This document shows positions 38,346 through 48,900 of a DNA stretch of 64,000 nt, piece by piece. The stretch spans positions 1,231,555-1,295,554 of the forward strand of contig VWZS01010177.1 of the NCBI GenBank assembly GCA_013397075.1, written 5' to 3'. The stretch's first letter is position 1. Every line of letters starts with the position of its first letter. The notes under the pieces were generated by a model, which saw only the letters and a list, made by a program, of their open reading frames with translations, did no database searches and was not told the DNA's origin. Source of the DNA: Rhabdornis inornatus (taxonomy: Eukaryota > Chordata > Aves > Passeriformes > Rhabdornithidae). The position numbers were made by a program, and so were the translations under genes.

Positions 38346-40964
38346 TTTTAACCAAAATCAATGATAGTAAGTCCATTGATCACTTTTTTTTTAAAGAATA
38401 GGCTGACTCTTATAACAAGAAAGGACATCCTGTGCTGTAACTTGTGATGGATCCAGCCTAAAGGCAATTTTTAACAATGACTGCGAGGTCTTAAACACAA
38501 TGTCCTTCCTGAAAAACCAGGAATCAAGTAGCTAAGAAATACTTCATTTTCATGTTTCAAATATTCCATTTTGATATTTTCTATATTTTTTGAATATTTT
38601 TCTATCAACCCTTTAATTATTTTATAGGAGTAGTTTCTGACATAACAGGTGAAATATAATGGCCACAGTAATTGATATTTTATGGTGAAATATAAGTCAA
38701 CTGAAAAATTATAACAGTCCTGAGATTATAGTAATTACTCTTAAATATTGTGTTCGACCTAAATTTTTCTATGTGTTTTATTTTTTTAACAACTTTTCTG
38801 GCTTTATAGTGGTTTACTTTACATTACATTTGACTTAAAGAAAGGTTTTCATAATGTCTAATGACAGGTCACAATGAAAGCCAAAAAATTCCATCGCCAA
38901 AACTTAGGATGCTCTCTTGAGCATTTTGAAAGATGATACAGTTGATACATTAAAGAGATAGGAAGGTTATTAGATGTATGATTTGTGTAGTATCAGTAAC
39001 CATGGTTGCATGTTCATGGTTTTTGTAATACTTTAATAGTAAGAACTACCTACTAGTATACCATGAAAAGTGCACCTTTATAAATTAATTAATAACATGT
39101 GGGATAATTAAGATGTAAATCCAAGAAAAAGAATGGTAGTAGACACCATGCATGTACTTTGCATGTACTTTTCAGAAGTCTGCATTAAATAATTTGAAAA
39201 GTTAAGTCATTAAGGCTTTGAAAAGTTTTTTCAGGCTCCTGTCTGAGTGCTTCAGTGGGAATATTTCTGGCCTTCTGTTTCTATGGGCAGCTGGAAAGAG
39301 AAGATGGCAGCCCTGAAAACAAGTGCTTTTAAATTTGTATAAGTCTTATTAATACTAGATGTCTCTTTTTCACATGCTGGTCATAATGTCCACTACCACA
39401 GTGGAAAAGTATGGCTTTGTTTCCAAGCAGGAGTAAGATGATGGCAGTTGGGATCTTAAGATGGTGTTTTACCAATGCATAAAAAGTATACAATGTATTG
39501 TCTATTCCCATTATGTAGACCATATAGAGATAAATGTATTTGCAGAGTGTTTTGATTAGAGGCATATCTGCTTGCTCACAAAAGACAACTATCTTAAGCC
39601 TATCAAAGGACAATTCACTTCCAGCTGTCACCTTGCATTTACAAAGAACGCTTTTCCTTTTCACAAACAGATGGCCTCATGTAAATGCTCATGAGAGCTG
39701 GTGTCAAAATTTGCAATGACTGTAATGCTGCAGGGCCATGTTTAATAATTCCATGCAAATCTACACTTTAATTTTTCATCTCTAGCTAAAATACATTAAT
39801 TTTCTTTTATTTAGGAAGATAAACAATGTGCTGTTGAGATATTAGGATGGAAACATAAAAATACTGAAGAATAATTTGGTTTTGTTTATTTATTTTGACT
39901 TAGACTTCAATGACTATCAGAATTCCATTCTACTAAAAAACCTGAATACCCTTAAGAAATAGTTTCTGCTGGAATGATATCTGCAACTACATACCAAGGC
40001 CAAAGGAGCTGGATGCAGTGAAAACAGAGAGAATTATTTTCCACTAATAAAAGATCCTATCCCAAAACTCCAAACAATACCTATGTCCACAAATGACTAT
40101 ATGGGAAAAAAAACAGATTTCAGAAAGCAAGTAGCTTTTCTAATAGACCTGAAAATAGCAAGAAAAGATTGAAAGAAATACAAGATTTTGTGATTGAACA
40201 TATTTTTAAGAAGTGGCAATAGAAAAAATCGTGGGGAATGTAGACATAATAATTAAAAATGTTAAAAGCATATAAGCAGATAAGAAAAAAAAGGCCATCT
40301 TGAATAATAGTAGGAAATGAGGTTAACAGACAATTAAGTATTTTCTAAGTTAGCTGCACATAGGTTTCTAACTTTCATTCTAATAAAAGGCTTTTTAATA
40401 AATGTGCAAAAACAAGGCATGTGATGAAATCTTAGGGCAAAAATTTGCTGCAACAAAGCAAATGATACCCAAGGGGAGGAAGAATCCAGTAACTGGGATG
40501 ATAAAGATTTATTGGGATGAGGGTACTACATTATTTGCTTTCTGACTCAAAAGATCTTAGATTAATTGATTAGCTGTGCTTTAAATGACCTTTCTGACAA
40601 AAGAAGTGAAAAGAAAAACAATATTCTTCATAATCCCTAGCAAGGCTGGGGAATATTATTATTATCATCTAAGGCAGGACTCTTGTGAGGCTTAATAAAA
40701 TTGGCCACAGAACATTATTTGTCTTTCATTTCTCTGAAGACTGATTCTGTAGAATTTCAGTTGAGGGTCTGGCTGATTTATGTATTGTCTGGTTCTTCCA
40801 TACTCAGTAAGGAAATTTAAAACATATTTTGCCTGTGAAGAAATTAGAAAAGAGCAAAGTCTACTTGTCTGACAGGGATTATGAGAGGAAAAATGAGAAT
40901 GAACCTAGAGAGCTAAAATAATGATCTTTCCGATTTTCTATGTGTAGAGGAGGGTGGGGAGAGT
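38346..40964. other. AT-rich DNA, no gene seen
   Basis: No gene or known repeat recognised. Only an 11-bp direct repeat near 39153-39175 and chance frames (for example 39329-39664, minus, 111 codons without a domain) were seen. Confidence 0.55.
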
Positions 40965-41040
40965 GTAAATATTTATTTATTTATCTATTTATTTATTAAT
41001 TAATTAATTNNNNNNNNNNNNNNNNNNNTTATTTATTTTT

Positions 41041-41088
<48 letters not shown>

Positions 41089-41090
41089 TC
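40965..41090. repeat. Compound TTTA/TTAA/TTTC microsatellite with assembly gap
   Basis: Starting near 40968, imperfect ttta units change to ttaa units, then 19 N bases (41010-41028) follow. After the gap come a short ttatttat piece and about 12-13 perfect tttc units (to 41090). The gap lies inside the array, so true length is unknown. Confidence 0.95.
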
Positions 41091-41224
41091 GCACTTTTTA
41101 ATCACTGAATCACTCTGTTGCTTCTGATAGATTACCACTATGATAGAAACGGAAGAATTACATGATGCATTGCTTCCAGAAGGATCACAATGAAAATCCA
41201 GTGAATGAAGCTGACTCCATGTAA

Positions 41225-41284
41225 AAACAAAACAAAACAAAGCAAAACAAAACAAAACTAAACTAAACTAAACTAAACTAAACT
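41225..41284. repeat. (AAAAC)n passing into (AAACT)n
   Basis: Roughly seven aaaac pentamers, one with a G, are followed without a break by about six aaact pentamers. Both halves share the 5-bp period, which suggests that one C-to-T type change plus slippage spread through half of the array. Confidence 0.92.
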
Positions 41285-41290
41285 CCCTAA

Positions 41291-41808
41291 ATTTCTTCCA
41301 ACAAGCTGTTTTATTAACTTCTTAATTCTTACAAAGAATAATTTTCATGTGATATTGACACTGACCAAATGAGGATGCCTTATATCTGAACTAGAAAAAC
41401 TATGCTGTCTTCCTAGTCAGACAAGAGAAAAAAATTGTGATTTATTTAGTCCTAAAATATATGTTGATATTTGATCAGATGAGCTAGATAACATGCTTCT
41501 CATATTTTATTTTATATTATCCCATATGCAAGGATTAGGTACATATGATACATCTCAAAGATTTAGACAAAGATTTAGATTATGTAGATATTGGAGACAT
41601 CAACAAATTTTTGATATAATTTTGAAATCTTTTTGAGGATAGTATGAGTTACATGTTAGTAAGGTCTCTTTTCTTAATCCTCAGGAAGAAAAACTAGAAG
41701 GCCTAGCTGAGTTTGATTAGTTACTAGTAGGGTAGCTTAATTTGTTTAGTCTAAGATTAAATTAATACCACCTGTTATGTCAAAAACTACCAAAACTTAA
41801 GCACTTAG
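41291..41808. other. AT-rich spacer between microsatellite and LTR
   Basis: Nothing recognisable; it is unique AT-rich sequence up to the LTR boundary. Confidence 0.5.
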
Positions 41809-42700
41809 TGTTACAATCAAATTATTGAGAGATGTCTCAGCCCAAATTAAATCAAACTAGACCATGTACCAAAATCAGTAGTCCAGAATTTATTTCACAA
41901 TGAATGTGAGACAGAAACACAGGAAGAAATAGAAATGGTAGAGAGAGTTCAAGCAGAAGACATCCACCACCAGCAGTGTCCAGTTGGTCCTTCTTCTCCT
42001 TGGGTTTCTAGGTGGTGGGGGTCATTCAAATTTTTTTACTATTTATACATTTTAGCAAACAAAGGAATTAAAGTCCATTAGCTACACAGCTTGTTTATTC
42101 TCCTGGTTAAATGATTCCCTCACTTCTAATGCTAATTAATCCCAATCTCATTCTTTCTCTCCCATGGACTTGATGCATTTCTTTGGTTGGTGGCTCCTGA
42201 GTCAGTGGTTGTGATCTCCCTCTGCCAGATTGCTTTCCATCCACTCATAGTTGATTACACCATAGCTGCTGGGTTGACTTTGCTCGTGGCCCATAAATTC
42301 TGCATTCTTTGTGTCCATTATTCAGTCTTCTCCCCCAGCTTTGTTACCTTCCCCTAGATCTGAGATAACACCTGGACAATAGTACCACCACCACTCAACC
42401 ATCTTGAGTTCCCAAATGTTGTAGCTTATCCAGGGAGGCATATTCAGGGGAGCTTCCTTGTTTCTAGCTGGTCTCAGATGTCACCTGTCCCATAACTTGG
42501 GGTGATCTTTGTTTGACCAGAGACATGTGTATGAGCAGTTGGTTCTTTACATGGTTTGCCAGTGTGATTTTTTTGTCTGAATGCCTTATCCAGGATGTGC
42601 TAACCAGATCTCACCTCTGCCAGATCTGGAGTTAGCACCATCCTGTCACTCCCTTCTGTGCTTATCTTATATCATGGCAAATTCCTTTGGTGGCTTAACA
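41809..42700 (-). mobile_element. Probable solo LTR of an endogenous retrovirus, antisense
   Basis: Read on the minus strand, this 892-bp segment starts TGTTAAGCC and ends GATTGTAACA, giving the TG...CA ends and a short terminal inverted repeat (TGTTA/TAACA). A TATA-like box (tataaata, plus-strand 42040-42047) lies about 150 bp upstream of an AATAAA signal (plus-strand 41889-41894). About 80 bp then remain to the 3' boundary. U3 of about 650 bp, a short R and a short U5 fit a retroviral LTR. No internal viral genes flank it, so it would be a solo LTR left by recombination. I could not see a matching target-site duplication (cacttag to the left, gtgcttg to the right), which lowers confidence. 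No family is assigned. Confidence 0.6.
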
Positions 42701-43765
42701 GTGCTTGAGACAGGCAACTGTGATCTTCAAGCCATTATGCTTGGGAAAAGATTTTTTTTTATGCTATATTTGTGCTGAAATGATAAAAAGGAAATAATGA
42801 TAATTCTTTTATTTTTAGATTGCAACTGTATCCAGCTGCATAAATCTGTAAAAAGGAAAAGGAACATTATTGAAGCAGTTAGTCACCACGGCATAGAGAG
42901 ATACATGGCTCTCCTTTCATGCAAACTTTGCTACAATACATGTGAATAATTTTCTCCACTTGGAATGAATTGCATTGTCTGATATCCCAATTAAATGTAT
43001 ATCAGGATTTTTGTCCTCTTTTACATCTCTCTCATTTGAGATTCTATCTCTTTTGTGACTTTTCATCATTAACAAAGCTGAAACAGCAGACCTTTCTACT
43101 ATAAAGAATAAACTCATTTCCTATGAGCATTAAATTATACACTGAATGCATTGATCTTTTGCCATACCTACACCTAACAATCTTTCCTCTCTTCTGCATG
43201 GTGATATACAGAACATTCCTGTTCTGTCTCAACTTAGAATGAAGATGAAAGGTCTTGACATACTTTCATTAATTTACAAGTGAATGAGAGCAGACTTGCC
43301 AGTTTACTTCTCATTGAGATTCAAAAGCAAAAGACAAAAAAGGGAATAAAGATAAAAAATTGTATCTTTGTCTAGCAAATAAATCCCTCTCTTCTTCCGT
43401 TAATGTCTCTGGTATGAGTGCTGGAAGATAAGACAAAATATCATTTCCTGACCATTCATTTACCTGTTCATTTTATCCCTGTATCTGCTTTGGACCACCG
43501 AGTCTAGCTGTTTCCAGGAGAAAGACTGAGCATAACTTGCGGGGTTATTTCATTGTAAATTTTTCTCCCAGAGTCAGTATGGATAAAAACTACTTCAAGC
43601 TTAGGTTTCCTTTACCTACAAAATACTCCAAAGAACTCCATTCCAGGCTTTGGAACCCAAAGGCGTGCAACAAATTCATCAGAGTTATAAAAACCACCGA
43701 CCTACCAGTGAGGTAACAGTGTAGCACTGCCAGTGTTTTGTACACTTTGAGTTGAAATATATGTA
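42701..43765. other. AT-rich DNA, no gene seen
   Basis: No internal retroviral sequence follows the LTR and no gene is visible. The frames at 42917-43232 on the minus strand have no recognisable domain. Confidence 0.55.
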
Positions 43766-44206
43766 TAATCATAGTTTCATAGAATAATTAAGGTTGGAAA
43801 AGACCTTTAAGATTACCAAATCCAACAGTCAACCTAGCATCACCACCATCCTCCAGTTCAGTGGGTTTTGGACTCTACCACTTCCCTGGTCAGTGTGTTC
43901 TGATACTTTACCTTTCCATGGAAAAATACCTTCTAATTTCCAGTGCAATACTCCCATGGCCCAACTTGAAGCAGTTCCCTCTCATTCTGTTAGGTGTTAA
44001 TTGGCAGAAAGGACAAACACTCACCTCACTACAACCTCCTTTGAGGTAGTTGTGGTGAGTGATGTCACCCCTGGGGCCTCCTCTTCTCCAGATTGAGCAA
44101 CCTCAGCTCCCTCAGCTGCTCCTCATTGTGCTCCAGCTCTGCTGCCCTTCTCTGGACACACTCCAACACCTCAATGTCCTTCTTGCAGCAAGTGGCCCAA
44201 AAATTA
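43766..44206 (-). mobile_element. CR1: CR1 LINE 3' end, antisense
   Basis: Begins with the reversed CR1 terminus ('tcatagaataattaaggttggaaaagacctttaagat', 'caaatccaacagtcaacctagca'). It continues through 'cccaacttgaagcagttccctc', 'cctcttctccagattgagcaacctcagctccctcagctgctcctc' and 'gcccttctctggacacactccaacacc', and stops at 'gtggcccaaaaattaagtg', where a CR1 of opposite orientation begins. The duplicated 'ctcacctcactacaacctcctttgaggtagttgtggtgagtgatg' stretch (about 44020-44063) holds a small inverted repeat. Confidence 0.9.
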
Positions 44207-44455
44207 AGTGATCCTGCCCCTCTAGTCAGCCCTGGTGAGGCACATCTGGAGTGCTGTGTCCAGTTCTGGTCTCCTCAGTACAAGAGAGACATGGAGCTCC
44301 TGGAGTAGGTCCAGCAGAGAGCAACAGGGATGATTAAAGAACTTGAACATCTCTCCTATGAAGAAAGGCTGAAGGAGCTGGGCCTGTTTAGCCTTGAGAA
44401 GAAACTGACTGGGAAGTGACCTCATGAATGTCAGTAAGCATCTGAAGGGAGAGTG
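44207..44455 (+). mobile_element. CR1: CR1 LINE fragment, sense, abutting the antisense copy
   Basis: Sense CR1 blocks follow directly: 'atcctgcccctctagtcagccctggtgaggc', 'acatctggagtgctgtgtccag', 'cagtacaagagagacatggagctcctggag', 'gaacatctctcctatgaagaaaggctgaagg' and 'gcatctgaaggga'. It overlaps the region already present in the antisense neighbour, so the two cannot be halves of one simply inverted copy. Its 3' tail is missing. Confidence 0.9.
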
Positions 44456-45349
44456 TTAAGAGAGTACTCTGATCATTTCCTCCTGAATTGTGGGGCTTCA
44501 TTCTCCCCCCGTCTGTCTTCCAGCTCAGGGAACTGGGTACCCTGACAACAACTGGTCTTGGTCTTGTTATTAAAAGCGAGGAAAAGAAGATGCCTTTTTC
44601 TCATGCTTTGTCATTATGTCCTCCTACACCCAAAAAAGGATGGAGGTTCTCCTTGGTCTCCCTCGTGTTTCATAGGTATCAGATATTACTCAAAGGAGAC
44701 CAAGGGCCAAGAATAACAAAGAGACTGTCTGAGAAAATGAGATTCTTGTATTTATAAACCTATAACTGCTAAGGAAAGAGATTAAAATCTCTGCAAAATA
44801 TGATTTTAGAAAGTCTGACAGCAGAGAAACAGAAAAGCCTCAACTACAGGCCTATGTTCTTTGTGCTCATCTTCAGAGGCACACTTGATTCACAGACTGG
44901 AATAAGTTTCTGTCTCTTGGGAAGCCACATTTGAGAGAGCAGCTGAAAATAACATGACAGCTTGAAGTCTACTAGGCTTCCTAAGATACTTTTAAAATTT
45001 TTTATTTTTATGAGTCCGCTCTTGACACTGATACTGCTGTAATCCTGAAGCCTAATAATCCAAATGAATGCCAATGATCCTTTTTCACCTGTATTCACAC
45101 TGTATTTTCTACCTGCATTCACACTGTATTTTCCTCACTGCATATTACTGATAAATGACATGGTGCTTAAGGTCGAGATCCCAAGAGTTACATATGTAAC
45201 AATTGCAGAAATTTAAATTATATTAATTAATCCAAGCCTAAAATTCAGGTTTTATTTCTAAGGCATTTAATTTTATACATTGTTTAACTTTACATAGTCA
45301 GATGGATTTTTTTTACCTAGTCTGTGCCTCTCCACAGGTTACAGTCACA
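44456..45349. other. Non-coding spacer, no gene seen
   Basis: No gene recognised. The frame at 44488-44757 (89 codons) has no domain. A 24-bp tandem duplication lies at 45087-45134. Confidence 0.5.
45087..45134. repeat. 24-bp tandem duplication
   Basis: Units 45087-45110 and 45111-45134 both read acctgyattcacactgtatttt plus two bases, with two differences. Confidence 0.92.
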
Positions 45350-45955
45350 TACTGGGTAGAGATGCAGCCCATGCAGGATCATGTTGGAGCAGATGCCCAC
45401 ACTGCAGCCCGTGGAGGACCCCATGCTGCAGCAGGTGGATGTGCCCTGAAGACGCTGTAGCCTGTGGAAAGTCCATGCAGAAGCAAGCCCCTTGCTGGAA
45501 CTGTGGTCTGTGCAGGGGAGCCAAGGCTAGAGAGGTTTTGTGTCAAGGACTGTGGCCTGCAGGGGATCCAGGCTGCAGCAAGCTGTTCCTGAAGGACTGT
45601 ATCCTGTAGGAGGAAGCCCACACTGGAAGAGGAGAACAGTGTGAGGAGGAAGGTGCAACAGGGAAAATGTGTTATGGACTGACTGCAACCCCCATTCCTC
45701 ATGCCTTCTGCACTGCTCAGGGGGAGGAAGTAAAAGAGTCAGGAGGGACATTGAGCCTGGGAAGAAGCAAGGTGGGAGGCAGTTTTGAGTTTATTTCTCA
45801 CCATCTACACCATTATTAATTGGAAATAAATTAATCTTCTTCAAGTTGTTTCTGTTTTACCCATGACCATAACTGGATCTTCCTCTCGTTATCTCAACCC
45901 ATGAGTCTTACATCCTATTTCCTCCATTTGTTCCGCTGATGGGAAGTGATAGAAA
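45350..45955 (+). mobile_element. Avian ERV-type LTR fragment with GC-rich minisatellite
   Basis: The 5' half is a GC-rich array with six diverged units of about 43-50 bp starting near 45364, 45414, 45457, 45503, 45552 and 45599. Each begins with a gcagcccgtgg-like core. It is followed by 'gactgactgcaacccccattcc', a purine-rich stretch, an AATAAA signal at 45825-45830 within 'attggaaataaattaat', and then 'ctgttttacccatgacc' and 'gttatctcaacccatgag' to about 45950. I recognise this arrangement (minisatellite, AATAAATTAA, then an R-U5-like tail) as resembling endogenous-retrovirus LTRs common in bird genomes. The end seems cut off near 'gggaagtgat'. The precise family is not claimed. Confidence 0.65.
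45364..45645 (+). repeat. Six-unit ~47-bp minisatellite within the LTR-like element
   Basis: Spacing between unit starts is 50, 43, 46, 49 and 47 bp. Every unit from the second on follows 'gaact', 'ggact' or 'acact'-like ends and opens with gcag, gtag, gtgg or gtat followed by cctgtgg-like sequence. The divergence between units suggests that they expanded before the element inserted here. Confidence 0.8.
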
Positions 45956-48900
45956 AAAAAAAGGAGACATGAAAAAAGTCAAGGAAGTCATAGGAAAGAA
46001 TGTATTACCTGTTTTAAAGAGATAATTTTAAAATTTTCTTCAGGATTTGTTTTGAAAACTCTTGTCAAAATGGATCATTTTTGGTTTTAAGTCAAAATTC
46101 AAGCTTTCATTAAAGTCATTTAACAGAAGCCTTGAGTTTTTGTAAAAGTATTTTAACAATGGAAAACGGCTGACTTGCATGCTACTAGTGATTATGTTTG
46201 TTGTTTCCCAGCTGACCTATCTTTCACGTTATAACTCTGATTATAAGCAGCAAACAGTCACAATTCAAAAGATCAGTGTAGGAGTTAAACAGGTTGGCTG
46301 TATCATAGGAAAAATGTACAGCACAAAGAGTCAGAAAAATTTATAAAAGCCTCTGGTAACTAATTAGACACTCAATAACACCTTTGTATCACAGAAGTAG
46401 CATTTCTGGAATTTTTTTTCCCCTCTCTCTTTTGTTGCTCTTGTTCTTCAATAAATCAGATGAGGAAGGAAGAGCTAAGTTGGATTTTCTCCAAAAATCT
46501 ATGACAGTATCTCTTCTTCAACTTTTTGCTCCTTTAATGAGCTGAAAATGTGCCTTTCAGCCACCTCAAGTATTTGAAGTATTTATGCTACATTATGTTC
46601 ATGGAAGGTAAGAAAAGCTCTCCAAAAATTTATGAAGGCAGTGCCAGCTTTCTGTTGGGCAATGCTACTGGAACTGTGGTTTCTTGAGTATTCTTAGCAC
46701 CTTTTCACTAAGCCAGAAAGGAAAAAAAAAATAATAAAAAATTGTGTGGGGAGATTGGGGGATTCAAGAGTATGGGCAAAGAAAAAAAAAAAACCACATA
46801 ACGAAAGAGGAAAAAATATGCTGGATAGAAAACACAGAAAAAAATCCATTAACATGGGTCATAACATTGGTATATAAAGGAAAGAGATAAATTAGAGCAA
46901 TATTTGTATCTAAGGAAAGGAACGTGCAATTAGAAACAGAACAAATGGAGTTGTCAAAGTTTTTCATATTACAAGTTCACATGCTGAAGGGTAGTTCACA
47001 GCAGAATAGAACTGGACTTCTAAAATTTACATATTTACGTTTGAATATGCAAGTCAGATAATACTTTGCTCCCTTTGGCTTGTCACTTCTGTTTTATCAG
47101 CTTCTTGTTTGATGAGTGGCTTTTGTAGACTTGCTATTCTCAGTATGGCTTCTCTCTTTGTTCAACTGCTACTCAGTATACACAAGAAAGGCTTGAGAAG
47201 AATAAAAATCTTAGCCTTTTTTTCCCACCTTCCACCTTTTTCTATTGATCTAGGAGGTAAAAAGAAGCTATCAGCTAATCAAAGATGTATGTTTGACCCT
47301 TGGTACCAAGTAAAACCATAATAATTAATTTATGCTCCGTGTTTGAATAGATTTCTTGAATACAAAAATATGCAGACTGAGTTGCTCAAATATGAAATTA
47401 TAATGCCCTTTCTATAATTATGAATTCCACTTCTGGGAATAGAAGTAGATTTCTGTTTCAAAAACAGTACATGTAGGGAGAGGAAAAAAAAATCTAAGTT
47501 TCCTGTGGGGAACAGTTCAAGAGAAAACAAATAGAGAGTTAGTGTTTCTCAGGCCAGCTGGCAAATCAGGACCCAGCTGCTGTTTTTGAGTCTGTGAAGT
47601 TCAGCACCTGCAGGAGCTAGAAACATAATTATTATTTATGTACAGGTGAGTTTCTGAGGGTCTAGGGAGCTCCCAGACCTACACTTTTGAATTTTTTGTC
47701 CCTGGACTCACACATTCTACAGTCCTTATAATATTGCTTGTTAACTTCAGGACCTCTTTGACAACTTCTACTTCTTGCTAACCAGTAGAAAATTGCGTAT
47801 ATTGTATTTTCCTAAGCTTCACTTTCAATATGTCCTCCATCCATACTCACTGCTTCTTAGATCATGTAGACAATAACAGCAGTAACAAAATACTTCTTCC
47901 CTAGGACTGAGACAATTCTTATTTAGTTCTTCCTGAGATCCATGCAGTGAATCACAGCCCTAGTTACCAACCTCCATACAGCTGTCTGCTCATACTAAGC
48001 ACGTATCTGTTTCCAGCCTGATTGGGATTCACTGTTTAATCTACTGCCACCCAACAGAGCAGATAAGAGATATTTCTGTAGTCAGCTGTAGTCCTGCCCA
48101 GCTGGATCAGAAAATGAAGTGCAAAAGGCCATATAAGTACCCTCAGCCATTTTTTGACTCTCTGAGAGATTTCTTTTTACCACATCGTATTCCTGTTAAA
48201 TCAGAATGATAACAGTGTCTACCTGCAAAACCCAGACACACTTGATGAGGAGGAGCAGTGTGCCAGCTACAGAACATTGCAAGCAGAATCTGAGGCTCCT
48301 GAGTTACAGAAATTGTAATTGGATACATGGAAATGTAGTAATGATAAGCCTACAGGTAGCAGAAGATAATATTGACAGTGTTTTGTCCAGGAAAACAATT
48401 TTTATGGCACTCCTCCCATAGATTTCTTCTGATTTTGTTTGATAAAGAGTAAATGGAAAAAGGGAGAAGCTAAAGTATACCAGAAGATTCTGATAGGCAG
48501 CAAAAGAAAAACAATTGCCCAAATCATCCACATTAGCATAATACACTGAAGAATAGGCAGCAGTAATGATTTTTTTAAATACTGACATGCTGAAGGGAAT
48601 AACAGCTACCGTCTCAGCTGACAGCAGCTGCCAACAGTGTGTGTAATAATTTTTTAGACTCTGTGGTGCCTACAATAGGCAACAATTTTGTGGGTGCTAG
48701 GAATGCACTGAAAAATTTCAAACAAAAAACCTTTTTATTTTTCTCCCATAGCATTCCATCTTATTATGACAGCCATAGCAACGGAGTCAAGAGCTTGATC
48801 ATAGAGGAGATGGCTGCATATTTATAAGGTCCACAGCTCTTGTTTCCCAGTGGATTTTGTGTCATTTCAGTCAGAAAATTGCCTGCAGACAAATGCAATA

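Noticed and set aside
39329..39664. 111-codon minus-strand frame
   Set aside because: No domain and no conserved motif; overlaps another open frame on the opposite strand.
41809..42700. Full endogenous provirus
   Set aside because: Neither flank holds gag-, pol- or env-like sequence or a second LTR, so only a solo LTR is supported.
45379..45751. Two overlapping minus-strand frames of 107 and 74 codons
   Set aside because: They are antisense to the GC-rich minisatellite of the LTR-like element.
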